Below are positions 24,741-36,834 of a DNA stretch of 64,000 nt, in pieces. This stretch comes from Ziziphus jujuba (lineage: Eukaryota; Streptophyta; Magnoliopsida; Rosales; Rhamnaceae): positions 12,987,001-13,051,000 of the forward strand of contig NC_083382.1 in the NCBI RefSeq assembly GCF_031755915.1, given 5' to 3'. Each line of letters begins with the position of its first letter. Within the stretch, counting starts at the first letter, position 1. The notes under the pieces were generated by a model. It made no database searches. It was not told the DNA's origin and saw only the letters and a program-made list of their open reading frames with translations. The position numbers and the translations under genes were made by a program.

Positions 24741-25089
24741 AGATGAGATTAATACTATTTTTTTATCATGAAAACGACCGCTATTATTATTATTGTTGTT
24801 GATGTGATGATTGTTTTACTTTTCTTCCTATATTACGTATTGGTATATTTTGTAAAAGGATATTTGAAATGTACGGCAATAAGTGGGTGGTGTGGGCAGA
24901 CGTGAATAGTAAGGTAGGAGGGATAAGGTAGTATTATATAGGAGTGTATTTTTGTGCAAGTAAATTTTGTGGTAAGTCCTTCTCTTAGAGGAGATGCTGC
25001 CGGATTTTTCATTAGAAGATTCGGTGGTGTTTCCTTGGGACCAGGACTTGTTCAAGGTTCCGATGATGGGTCTTGGACGGGTCCTGACA

Positions 25090-26144
25090 AATGAGATGAC
25101 TATTGTTACATTTTTTCCTCAGCTCACCATTAGTTATTATTATATTTGAATCATCCCTTGATCTGCACCCAGGCAATATAGGATTGAACACTAGGTAGCC
25201 TGCTAGTGCCTCGTATTTATCCACACTGATCATCACAATCCACCCTCATTGGGGCCCAACGACCTTGATTTACACCCAGATAATGTGGGATTGGACACTA
25301 GGTAGCTTGCCAGTGCCTGCACATGTCCACACTGGTCATCACAATCCACCTTCATTGGGGTCCAGCATCCTCGCTGACACACTTCCAACTAGGTATAGGC
25401 TTTGATACAATTTATAGCACCCTGTCTTGATCTGTCCTATGATTGCTCTTGCCTAAGCACATTTCACTTCGGAATTCTTTTGAACCTTGAAGCCAACTGC
25501 TCTGAATAAGCTTCGAAGTCATAAGAGTGACTATTATTACATTTTTGCTTGAGCATTCTAGGCTTTAGAAGAGTCACTATTATTATATTTGAATCATTCC
25601 CTGATATCGATATGGGATTAGACACTAGGTAGCCTGCTAGTGCCTCGCATCTGTACACACTGGTCATCACAATCCACCTTCATTGGGGTCCAGCGACCCC
25701 AGATCTACACCCAGACGATGTGGGATTGGACATTAGCTAGCTTACTAGTGCTTGCATTTGTCCACACTGGTCATCGCAATAGACCCTCATTGGGGCCCAG
25801 TATCCGTGGCACACTTCCGGCCAGATGCAAGCTTTGATACCATTATAACACCCTACCTTCCTGATCTACAACTAGACAATATGGGATTGGACACTAGATT
25901 GTATGCTAGTGCCTTGAATTTGTCCACGCTTATCATCACAATCTACCCTCATTGGAGCCCAACAACCCTTGATCTACATCTACGCGATGTAGGATTGAAT
26001 ATTAGGTGGCCTGCCAGTACTTGCACCTGTCCACACTGGTAATCAAAATCTACCTTCATTGGGGCCTAGTATCCTCTCTATGATTGCTCTAGTCTAAGCA
26101 CGCTTAACTTCAGAATCCTTTATTGATATTATTTCCAATTTAGC
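25090..26144 (-). repeat. Complex ~100-bp tandem array with tRNA-Met-like primer-binding motifs
   Basis: Six diverged units of the type ACCCAGACAATGTGGGATTG, ACACTAGGTAGC, CCACACTGGTCATCACAATC, CATTGGGGCCCAGC start near 25,159, 25,266, 25,600, 25,700, 25,857 and 25,970. Two units are followed by GCTTTGATACCATTATAACACC-like junctions (about 25,400 and 25,830). On the - strand the latter reads TGGTATCAAAGC, one base from the tRNA-iMet primer-binding site TGGTATCAGAGC. This suggests remnants of LTR-retrotransposon leaders read on the - strand. No coding sequence. Confidence 0.6.
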
Positions 26145-27225
26145 TGCCATGGGATAAGAAGCATTATCTTAGAGTGGTTTTGATAGCAACACTACCTAGT
26201 TGATTAGAGATCCTAATATCCAAGTTTAAAAGGACAATCGAATTTCGATTGACTTTACAAAAGCACTAAAGAGTTGTACAATTCTACCCATTTCTATGAT
26301 AATTAATTTTGCCTGTAATGTGTGTCACGATAAGCATTGCTTTTAATGACTCCTATAATTTGGAAATCCAACTAGGATTTTTAAGGAAACTCTTAATAGG
26401 AAGTCACCTATGTAAGTGTGAAGGTGTCGCTTCTATGAGAATTTTTATAAGCTGGAATTCTGTCGAGCACTCATGAAAAACCAATAGCATTCAGTGCCAA
26501 AATGAACACAACTGTGAGAATTTAAATTTGATCGAAAATGAATTGTGTGAGTATTATTGTCTTGGTTTAAATTAACGGCTGACTGTTCATGACATCACAT
26601 TTACTTATTAGCCTTGTAAATCCGATAATGCTTCACTAGGTAAAGCAAAAAGCTACCTATGTCGATGCAATTGCTTATCAAATGAACTCTCTCTAATGTC
26701 TACATTGTCATTTGCATGATTTTTTTAGAAATTTCCTTTCATACGGGGGATTGTTGGAAAATTTAAATTATATTAATTAATTTTTCAAATTGAATGGAAA
26801 TATAAAATGGTGCATTTTCAAATGATATAAGTTGCATAGTTTCACAATGGTTGCTACTTTTATAAGATACTAATTCACAATGAATGCTATCTTTGAAGAT
26901 GTATCAGTTGTCATTTTTATGAATAAATATTTCTTTGGTTACATACTCTTTAAAACTCTATAAATAAGATAATTTTCACTTCAATTATAATCGATTTTTA
27001 AAACTCAATATAATATATGTATCCATAACAGTTAGAAAATTAAGTGTTGTATATGTCGGGGAGTTTAAGTCCAATTTGATTCATTGATATTGATGATTTG
27101 GAGTGCTACTATCATCAAGAGAGATCGTTGTATCTGGGGAGACAATTGTCATAAAATCATGAGGACCTAAGTAGGGCAAATTTGTCTTAAACTCTAGCCT
27201 CGATCTAAACTGGTTTTTCTGTAAA
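26145..27225 (+). mobile_element. Ty1/copia 3' end and LTR, copy B
   Basis: Direct copy of 61-1,170. Homology begins near ATGGGATAA at 26,150, where the older sequence joins the tandem array. Polypurine-like ACGGGGGAT precedes TGTTGGAAAATTT at 26,752, and a TATA-like CTATAAATAAG lies at about 26,958. No intact reading frame remains. Confidence 0.5.
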
Positions 27226-28475
27226 CTCTAAGTATTATTATATGCCATTATTTTATTTGTATACTTTTTGAATAAAAGTTTATTCACATTTATGTTTAAT
27301 TAGTTTTTAATATAAATAAGAGTTTATAAAGTAAATTAAAGTATATAAGAAAAAATATTTTCTTTTTTTTTTTAATCAAACTATATTTAGATGTTGTGGT
27401 ATGGTTTTTGGGTGTATTTGTTGTTACCTTTTGGGTGAGCCATAGGCTGATCATCATTATCTGCGAAAATTATTTGAGGCTGACCATCATATGCAACATT
27501 TCTTTCAACGACCTAAAAGGCCATGAACACAACATCCTCTATAGTAGTAACCTCTTGACTTTTCATCCTCTACTGGACTGTTTCCTTTATCTATAATCAT
27601 CATTTTATATAAACATTATATAATTTTTCTAGGATGAGTGTCACACCCATATTATGGTTGAGATTTAGCCACTTCAAGTGTATATAAACACCCATTATAA
27701 TGTAGACATGATGCTTATTATAATACAATTTAGATCCTATTAAAACATCTTAACTTTATAAAATTAAGATGCAGTACAAGTTACTTAAGGTACAGTTTAA
27801 ATGATTAATATATCTTGACTTGTTTGTATTTTATTTTAACTTTATAAAGCCAAGACATCTTGTTATGTTTATAATTGAATTATAACATATTTGATTATGT
27901 TTTCAAAATCTAAAGATAAGAAAACAAATTTAAAAAATAGCCAATTTTGAAAAAAAATATTTTAACCTTTTTGCTCAATGTCGTTAGTCTTTGCTATCGA
28001 AGATAGTATAACAACTAGGACCAAAAAAGCCTAAGAATTTAAAAGCCTTGGAATTCATTTTTCTTGCCAAGGAAAGCTTGGGGAAAAAAGTTTTAACATA
28101 TATTAATTAAAGTATGTTATCGTAGAACTTATAAGCCATGCTTCCATGTAGCTTGGCTTAAAGGGGTAACATTTTAGGTTAGTTATAATTTACCAATTAT
28201 ATATATATATATATAAATATATATAAATCAAGCTTCCCAAAAAAAACTAAAATACAAAACAGGAATCAAGTTGTCGGTGGAGGAAAACAAACAGTCGTAT
28301 ATAGTTGTTGTTTCCTTTTCATGCAGTTGTGCTATAAATTCTATTCTAAAAAGTGAAAACTCCATAAAAATGAAGGATATTAAAATCTGTTTGATGAGCA
28401 TTGAGCCGGTTGTATGAATGTTAAAATATTTTATCGAAAAAGGGAACACAAATACACCAAATGCATGGTTGGGAG
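27226..28475. other. AT-rich spacer, copy B
   Basis: Matches 1,171-2,389. No gene seen. Short AT microsatellite at about 28,198-28,226. Ends with the GTTGGGAG target duplicate at 28,468-28,475. Confidence 0.7.
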
Positions 28476-29456
28476 TAGAGATGGTAATTTAGGTCATGAT
28501 AGGGTGACACGATTCGAAAACGACACGAAATTAACAGAGTTGGGTTTATTATAAATGGGTTCGGATCAAATTTGGGTCAACCCGTTTAACACGATTAATA
28601 AACGTATCAATTTTAGGTTGACTGGCTTAGCTTGAAACTGACTCGTTTAACCTGTTTAATTAAATTTATCAATTTCAAATTGATCCGTTTAACCCGAACC
28701 CAATACGATTATAACCCATTTAAATTATAACTTTAAAATATTAAATTTACTATTAATAAAACTTAAATGAATATTTTTTTATTACTAAATATCAAACTTA
28801 TTAAAGATTATATTATTGATTTTTTTATTAATTAAAAATAAAAAATGAAAATTATTGAAATAATTTTTGTTTATTTAAATATAACATGTTTAATGCATGT
28901 ATGGATTTATGGACATCGAAAAAATAAAAATGAATATGTCTAAGAGTATTGGGAATGTAGAAAATTAAAAACATAATTATTAATAAAGTTTTCTTATATT
29001 ATTTTTAAAGAAGTAGTATTAGGTTTATCATGTGCCCATATATACATATATATATATATATATATCTATATTTCACTATTTTATGAGATTGTTATATCAC
29101 AATATCATCTGTTATATTATTGTAAATTTGTAACTATAATTATATGGTTTTACATATATACTAACTTATTTTTATTTTATATGGAATAATTAATTTAAAT
29201 AAGGTAATTTATTTAATTAGAACCATTTCATGTAAACGAGTTAATTTCATGTAAATAAGTCAATTTTGTATAAACGGGTTAATTTGGTGTAAACGGATCG
29301 TATTGACCCAAATTGACCTATTTAATAAATGGGTTAAATGGGTTGTATTTGGATTGAAGATTCCTGACACAATTAATAAACGGGTTGGGTTCGGGTTGAG
29401 CAATTTTGACACGATTAATAAATGGATTGACACGATAACACGAATTGTCACCCTTA
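28476..29456 (+). mobile_element. hAT-like MITE, copy B (complete)
   Basis: 981 bp from TAGAGATGGTAATTTAGG to ACACGAATTGTCACCCTTA. The termini are inverted (right end reversed: TAAGGGTGACAATTCGTG). It is flanked by a perfect 8-bp duplication GTTGGGAG (28,468-28,475 and 29,457-29,464). The 8-bp duplication and terminus fit the hAT superfamily. It is AT-rich and non-coding. Confidence 0.85.
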
Positions 29457-29965
29457 GTTGGGAGGAAGGAAAATATTATCTAGGAAATCATAAAGAAAAA
29501 TATATAATATATGATCCATTCTGCCACTATATGCAAATTAGACCAAAATATATAATAATATGTATAAATATTATGTCATGTCACTTTGCCAAATGGACAT
29601 GAAAATATTGACAAAAAAAAAAGAAAAAAAAGGAAAGGACTAGAAAATCTAATAATAAACACATGAAAAGTAATTGTTATAGCATAATCATTATAAGGTC
29701 TGTTAATTATTGACAAATTAACAGTTATCATAATTAATTTATAATTTATGCCCTGAAAAAATAAAAATCCTTACCCAAGAAATTAAAGAGATATTTGACT
29801 TTAGGTATGACAATCTCACACATTTTTAAAGAGAAAAAAGATAGCAACAAAGTGAGATTGCTCTTCCTAGCTTTTTAGCAGATGGATTTTACATTTGAAA
29901 AAATTAAAAATAAATAAAAAATTATAAAAAGGAAAAAAAAAAAAGGTAATTTTTGTTTATCTTTG

Positions 29966-31250
29966 TGTCATACACCAAGTCTAAATACTTAAAATGTGAT
30001 AAAAGTCATACTTAAAACATTTAATAAAATTTATAATGCGAAGCATAAAAATCCCCAAATATCATTAATAAATAATATCTAAAATGTCTCCAAAGAAAAT
30101 GAATAAAAAATAAACTCCAACACCCTTAAGGTCTTTCAAGCTAACAAAAAATAAAAATAAAAACAACTAAACACCATTATCATATGCCAAATCTAACTAT
30201 CTTAAAATTATGGTGTACCTGAAACCATAACAATAAATAATGAGTACAAAACTCAGTAAGCTACTGGGTTTTTCATAAATACAATAATAAGAAAATATTT
30301 AAAATGATAATAAATAAATATTCAAAAATAATTTTTAACAACGTAAACATAATTTTCTTTTAAACTCCAATTGTTAACTACCTAGTAAGACTTGGCATAA
30401 CATAATATTACCCGTCGGTAATCTGTATAAACTAGAGTGTGAGGCAGTAACAAGTGGGGAAACATAAATTTTAAAAACAAGCACTCATACTCTAAGATAT
30501 AAGTTATACCCTTAGTCGCATAGAAAAACCAGATAGAATGTATAAATTCAAAATCTCGTAATAAATTGAAAACAAATCCCAATCGCCCCAAATAACTTTC
30601 TATTGATTCATAAAATGTCTATTTCATCCATAAAAGGTTTAGTGCCAACAGAAACTTTTAAGTTTTAAATAAATTCAAATATTCACTATGTACAGATCCC
30701 CATACAAATTCCAAATTAAGGTTTCAACAATAATTCTTCAATTCAACCTTAATCATTATTTCTATAACCCCAAAGCATCTCAAATAATTTCATATAATAC
30801 AAAAATATTAGAAAAATCAACCTTGATTAACGTCAAAGATTCAGGATCTTTCTTTCTATGTTCCAAAATTTGTCTAGAAATTTCAAATTTTCCAAGGATA
30901 TTGGATTCTTAACAATCTTAAATGGATATCAAAATCCTAAATTAAGATTGAGAGCCCATAATATTAACCCTAATAGCTTTTAAGGCTAGAAGAAAAAGAA
31001 GAAAAAGACTTATTTTATACCTTAGTATCGCAAAGTTGAAAACAATGTAAAAGTAAAATAAACATACTTTTTTCTTTCCTTTTTATAAAACCAAAAAATA
31101 GAATAAATACCTTTTTTTTTTATTTCCTAATAAAATTAAAATACATCTATAACCAAATCTATTAGGATAAAAACTCTATTTTTTTTCTTTTTAAAAAAAT
31201 AGTTATAAAACCTTTTTGAAATATATTATATATATTCACCATATATTACA
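29966..31250 (-). mobile_element. Solo LTR, copy B
   Basis: It runs from TGTCATACACC to ATATATTACA with a perfect 5-bp duplication CTTTG on both sides (29,961-29,965 and 31,251-31,255). It is internally deleted compared with copy C (1,285 versus 2,518 bp). It occupies the same target site as copies A and C, so it is a duplicated insertion and not an independent one. Confidence 0.85.
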
Positions 31251-31351
31251 CTTTGACTTTGGGCTTACTAAAGAAACAAGACTAGAAGAGTATGAGCATT
31301 CCAACTACAAGCCCACTGGGCTTGCAGGACATCGAAAGCCGAATGATTCTT

Positions 31352-31426
31352 CTTTTTGCACTCCATGAGAAAGCAATAAACACAAACACAAGTGTTTGGT
31401 AATCCGTAAAGTAACCTCTCTTTTTT
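31352..31426. repeat. 75-bp direct repeat, left flank of 12.65 kb insertion
   Basis: CTTTTTGCACTCCATGAGAA through AACCTCTCTTTTTT. The same stretch, with one C/T difference, occurs at 44,073-44,147. In copy A the sequence is present once (18,000-18,076) and uninterrupted, so it is a target duplicated on insertion. Confidence 0.85.
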
Positions 31427-31739
31427 GGGGAATTTGGCCCAATGCCCTTGTAGGAATGAGCTTAATGATTTTTACCCTTTCATTTGGTATTTTTTTTTTT
31501 TTATACCCTTTCAATTTTTAATAATCCCAAAATACCCTTATATCCAAATTAAATATTTTTATTTTTTTATTTATTTTTTCTGTTTTTTCTTTCTTTTCTT
31601 CACCCGACTTTTCTCTTATCCTTCATCACCCTTCCCCCAAAGCTGGCTCATCTCTTCTCATTCATCAAGCTTTCTTCACTTAGTTGCCCTTTTGCCAAAC
31701 AGTCCCGTTTCATCTCTCTGGTCGTCAAATTTCTATACA

Positions 31740-31911
31740 ACGAAATTGATGGTTTGGAATTCGAAATTATGGTATTGTGAAGAAGGAGGACGTGGATTTG
31801 TATACGAAGCTCAATGGTGGTGCTTTATGGCAGAAGCAAATGCCCAAGCTTGCTGTTTTGCTTGGCCTCTATTATGAAATGCCTGCTCTGTTTGCTTCAT
31901 TTTTCCTTTGA
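31740..31911 (+). other. Coding-like stretch of unknown identity
   Basis: In one + frame this reads KKEDVDLYTKLNGGALWQKQ and on through LAVLLGLYY until TGA at about 31,911. The composition is protein-like, it has no clear splice acceptor, and I do not recognise the family. It could belong with the SMP exon that follows or be chance. Confidence 0.25.
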
Positions 31912-32120
31912 CTTTTCGATTTGATTGGTTTCTGAGGTTTTTTTTAAAACATTTGTGGGTGTGCTTTTTTTTTCTGATTAATTTTGGGATAAGTTGGAAT
32001 TGAAATTAGGGTTATGTTTTTTTTTTCTTTACGGATACTCTAGGTATTTAATTATTTTCTTTGAAATGTGTATGCTAAATATTTTAACTAACTGCAGATA
32101 TTTCATTTGATTTCATCCAG

Positions 32121-32361
32121 GTATCAAATCAGTCTCCGTTATACTGGAGGTGCCCATATGCTTTTAATGCTGTTACTAAAGTTTGACATTATACCAATTG
32201 TGGTGCCAATTGGTGTTCGAGATTTTGACATTGATGGAGAACTTTGGGTCAAATTGAGATTGATACCAACAGAGCCTTTTGTAGGATCTGTTTCATGGGC
32301 TTTCGTTGCACTTCCAAAAATCAAATTCGTGTTGTCACCGTTCCGCTTGTTCAATTTAATG
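32121..32361 (+). pseudogene. SMP/C2-domain protein exon fragment (NTMC2-type)
   Basis: A single exon bounded by TTTCATCCAG and G/GTATGT, open throughout: SLRYTGGAHMLLML, FDIIPIVVPIGVRDFDIDGE, LWVKLRLIPTEPFVGSVSWA and LPKIKFVLSPFRLFNLMG. This is the end of the SMP lipid-transfer domain of plant membrane-contact-site proteins (synaptotagmin-like, with C2 domains downstream). The expected next exon (MFL/LTKLL...) and the C2 domains are absent. CGR exons follow instead, so this is a captured fragment in which one exon stays intact. Confidence 0.8.
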
Positions 32362-32812
32362 GGTATGTCATAAATTCTGAGCCTTTTCTATGCCATATTT
32401 GACAGCACAACTGTCATAAAATACACTGTCTTAAGATACTAATTCGTATCTTAGTATAGTTGTTTTTACCTTGTTACTATCTATGTTAACTTATCACACA
32501 TACGTGTAAGCAAAACACACATAAAGAGCTGATTTTGATAATGGCATGTTGTAATTCCACACTTTAGGAATATGAACTTCTCTGGAAATGATTGTCCGAT
32601 CGTGTATTTCCTAGTTTTTGTTAAAGACCACCACAAATTTTCATTATCTAAACCCTGTAATCATATCATAAAATTTATGATCAATTTGTTATTGTCTGTA
32701 AGAATTAAAAAATAACATACATGTTGGTTTAATAATGAATGGGTTTTATCATTTTCCTTTTGTCGCCTTAGTAACTGGCTTCTATACTATACGTGATAGA
32801 ATTCTTACAATT

Positions 32813-33048
32813 TGTTTATCAATCGCGTTTTGGCTGAGAACTACTTTGTGGGATATTTTTGTTATACTCGCTATGCTTGACTGCAATTAAGCTTTAATAT
32901 GACAGGTGGATTTGTCAACATTAGGGAGGATGTTTATCAATCACGTTTTGGCTGAGAACTACTTTGCGGGATATTTTTGTTATACTTGCTATGCTTGACT
33001 GCAAGTCAGCTCTAATATGACAGGTGGATTTGTCAACATTAGGGAGGT
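32813..33048 (+). repeat. 118-bp tandem duplication spanning a CGR exon
   Basis: TGTTTATCAATC...TTAGGGAGG occurs at 32,813-32,930 and again from 32,931. Only the second copy continues into the full exon and its splice donor. The first ends mid-exon at GGGAGG. Confidence 0.85.
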
Positions 33049-35254
33049 TGTTGGCAAGGTTGAAGGTAAATATTTTGTTTTTTTTGGGTCTTTTTGCTTG
33101 TTTGTTTGACATTTTTGTTTTCAATCTGTCTGAAGATTGCCAGTGATTCGTATGTTGCTGCATATTTTGTGTTACTTGGAATTTATTCATGAATTTTGGA
33201 TTTTGAATCAAAGGTGGAGTGATTATGAATGCATAACTATGTATTTGATGATTTAGTCTCGGATGATATTTTTTTCCCCAGAGCTTTCCTTTAGCTATTC
33301 CTGTGTAGTAAGGCTTCGACCATGCTTAGACCATATTTTCCATGAACAAGGTAGCCTATGATCAATCAATTCATAATGTATTTCACTGTTGAGTAACTAA
33401 CTTTAAAATGCATATTTGCTGCTCGCTTGTTTGAACATTGTAGAAGTGTCAACCCAATTGCAGAGTTATATAAAAGTTCATGGTAGATTAAGTTGAAATT
33501 GTTCCTTCTGAAAAAGAGCTTAACTTTCCATGGTGTCACCTTTCTTGTGGATTTTAACTTCCTTTTATTTCCAGGTGATTTTTATGCACGGTGGAGGTTG
33601 AAAGAGCAATTCCCATTCTAGCAAAAGCATATGGTGACAGCATGCATAAAATTCTGAATGTCGGCCATGATACTTGTTCAGTGGTTTCTAAATTGCTAAA
33701 GGAGAAAGAAACTGAAGCCTTGGGTGTGGAACCATATGACATAAAGGATGTTGATAGAAATTGCAAAGCTCTTGTGAAGAAAGGCATTGTGCCTATTGCC
33801 GACATCAAGTTTCCACTTCCATACAGGCCAAAATCATTTTCTCTTGTAATTGTTTCAGATGCATTGGAATATTTGTCTCCTAGGTACCTTAACAAGACCC
33901 TCCCAGATCTGGCAAGGGTATCTATTGATGGGCTTGTGATCTTTACAGGTGAAAAGATCGTACAACTGTTAAATAGATTTTGTGAAAGTACAGAGGCTTT
34001 ACCCTGTATTTTGCTTGTTAATTGCATTTCTATGTGGTTATTTGTTGCTGCTCTTTATGCTTTCTTTATTCTGAGTCTCTAGTAACTATATTTTTTGCAT
34101 TAATTGGCAATCTGTGCTTCCTGAACATAGGATATATGGATAATTGGCACATAAGTATCTTTTATTGAAGACCATGAAAACCAAATTTTATATGAGATTA
34201 TGATGTTATCTTCCAATCTTGGTGCATTTTTCTTAATCCTAAGTTTCACAATTATTAAATTAGAATGCTTTAAGATTTTTTCCTTAATGCCTTCCCACAT
34301 GCCAACGAAAGCAAAAGGTGGTAGGATGTTTTTAAAATTTTCTTATAAATTATGTTGTAATATTATGAGATGCTTTAAACATTTAATAAATTAAAAGAAG
34401 GTTCTCTGATATTCACATTTCTATTTGACAGCAAATTTTGATTTTCCTTGTTGTGTTTAAATATACTAGACAGTCATAGTATTTTAATGATATCAGTTCT
34501 TTGAGAAAACTGCTCTTTTATAATGTTCAAACTTCAAAGTAATCTTTGCTTGATACTTATGGTAGTAAAACTTCTATATTGGGATGAAAAATATATGATT
34601 GTTTTCTAGTGACATCTTTTGAAATGTCCATTCAGGCTCTCCTGGTCATCGGAAAGCTAAAGTTTGAGAATCCATATATGGAAGGGTGGTAAGAATATCT
34701 GCATTTGAAACTTATTTTTCATATGCTTTTCTTTTATTTCAAAAGTTGTTTAATTCATTGTGATAAGCTATTACATTAACTGCTGTTATTTTGTTATTGA
34801 TCATTTTCATGATAATCTTCCTTTGCTTGAGATGGTGAGATTGGATGGAGAGGTTTAGGAATCAAAGAAAATATAAGGAATTTAAAAAGCTTACCGAAGA
34901 AAAAAAACAACCTTTTTTGCTTTAGGAATGAAAGTTTTTCATTTAAAAGGCTGGTTTATCTTAATATTTCAGCTCATATTGTTGTACTGTAGATATTCCT
35001 GTGTCTCGTGGCTGCTTTAGTCTTAATATCATCTTATAAACAATTTAATTTTCTAAATAACCGACACACTGGCATTTTTATTTTTATTTTCCTTTTTGAA
35101 GGCTAAGATGAGGAGTTCATCCTGGTGGGTCAAGTATTTTGTTCAAACTAGCTTGTAGGAGAATGAAGCTACTATCAAGAAGTTTAAGCATGCAGCGACA
35201 AAGATGTCATATGTCTCAAAATGCCAAATTTTTTACCTTATGCCATTCCATTAA
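33024..35254 (+). pseudogene. CGR2/CGR3-type pectin methyltransferase pseudogene
   Basis: Exons: 33,024-33,065 (GGFVNIREVVGKVEG), 33,575-33,948, 34,636-34,688 and 35,102-35,254. The main exon reads VERAIPILAKAYGDSMHKIL, NVGHDTCSVVSKLLKE, GVEPYDIKDVDRNCKALV, ADIKFPLPYRPKSFSLVIVS, DALEYLSPRYLNKTLPDLAR. This matches the Golgi-localised plant CGR2/3 methyltransferases that methylesterify homogalacturonan; NVGHDTCSVV sits at the glycine-rich SAM site. Lesions: extra T bases at the start of the main exon (GGTGATTTTTATGC) shift the frame, TGA in the third exon and TAG after YFVQTSL in the last. The N-terminal membrane anchor exon is absent, and the SMP exon lies upstream instead. Confidence 0.87.
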
Positions 35255-36830
35255 CATTTTGAATTTTCTTTTTAAAATTTTTTTATCAGTCTTGAAGCAT
35301 TTGGAGGTGCTATTTTTGATAATTCATCTCAGACGATTTTTTCTGTAGGAGACTATCAATGTTTCCCCTCAGTTGTATTGTTCACAAGAATATGAATTGT
35401 ATTATTTTATTTAAGTTATTATTTTGAAGTTAAAGCAAGAATGAGTGTGGTATGTGTTCAGAAGGGTCCTATATTGTTATCTGAGTACGCTGATTGTTAT
35501 ATAAACAGATACCTTGGTACTCTCAATGTTCGCTTGGTTTCTCAAGTTGTGAAACAAATTTAATATTGCATCCATTCTTAATCTAAAAGGGGAGAGAGCA
35601 TATAGAGACACTAGAAGGAAATAAAAACCAGCTGTTAAATTTTTGCTTTTTTTGGAAAGGACTATATCTTAAGTGAATGAAGAAGTGTTAATATATAGGT
35701 TAGAAGGTACTTGAAGAGCTAATTTTTCTGGAGAGGTAATTTAGGTTAGAAGGTACTTGAAGAGGTAATTTAGGTTAGAAGGTACTTGAAAAGGTAATTT
35801 TTCTAAACCTGTGAGATTGCAGAGAGGGAAAAAAAATGCGAGTCATACAAGAATGTATATATATTATACATGTTGGTAAGTACTCTTTTACTTATTTTGT
35901 TCTTTTCTATTATGGAACAAAAAGAATGAAAATGAAAATTAGTGTCTCTCAATCGTTATATCTCTATGATGCTTGCTTTTATCATCTTCATTCTTTAGCC
36001 TTTCCAAAACAAAATAATTTTAATTTGACACAAGGACTTTTGCTTAGTTGTGGCATGGAACAAAAATGGTTCTTTGTCCCCCAACATCTGCTTAATTAAG
36101 GTGGGACCTTCATTCTTTGCCTCTTTTTTTTTTTTTTTGGCATTATTATGTTTCTATAAAGATCTAAACGAGCTCTGCTCCTTGTGTAGACAGTCATTCT
36201 CCTTCAAATGTAATCAGATTGTCATTTCTTGTAGGGGCCAATTGGAGATAATTTATTGGGCCTGGATGACAATGGTAGGTTTGTCTATTAACGTTTTTAT
36301 GTTTCATAATTATCTGCTATATTTGTTCCTACCCTTCGTTTGAACAAGCCACTTTTACCACCAGTGCAGCAGAAAAAAGCCGATTCAACTATGTTGTGTT
36401 TTGATTTACCTTTTTATCATCTCGTAAGGTCCTATACCTCTGTAATGGCCATGTGGCATATGGGACCATTGATATAGTGCCTATAGTACTAATAGTATCT
36501 AGCAAGAGATATCTTTTTAATTCATCATTAAAAAAAAAATGTACTTTTAATGCTTAAATAGACCCAATCCGTATAACCATATGCCGTTATGATATAAAAT
36601 CTCAAAGCCCCAAACTTAATCATATAGATGAAAGATTAAAATTCCTGGGACCATTTGAACTTGTTTTAATGGTATGCATTAAAATTTAGTTAGTTTTAGA
36701 TTGGAGAATATTCCTAGCTTGAAAGCTTCTTCCAATCTCTTTTAGATTTGCATTTCTCCTTTTTATAAGTCATCTATCATATTCTGTGTTCAGTATTTCG
36801 TAAGTTTCTTACTGTTACAAGGATGCTATT
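35255..36830. other. Non-coding interval with a 29-bp minisatellite
   Basis: No gene recognised. At about 35,696-35,810 the unit TTAGGTTAGAAGGTACTTGA recurs three times with partial flanks. The remainder is AT-rich. Confidence 0.6.
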
Positions 36831-36834
36831 AATG

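Larger units (their letters stand above)
22560..25089. mobile_element. Large solo-LTR-like element E1, 5' truncated
   Basis: It shares with E2 and E3 the CCCACGTGGGAAAA-like block (22,627), the GC-rich block (22,730-23,040), the GATGTGATTA...GCGCAGGTGG-like segment (23,750-24,010) and the terminal GGACGGGTCCTGACA (25,075-25,089). Its left end, TGTAACACCCC in E2 and E3, is missing, and homology fades near 22,560. Internal expansions are private to this copy: an ATT-rich microsatellite (24,360-24,570) and a short tandem repeat (24,590-24,740). No target duplication can be defined. Confidence 0.65.
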
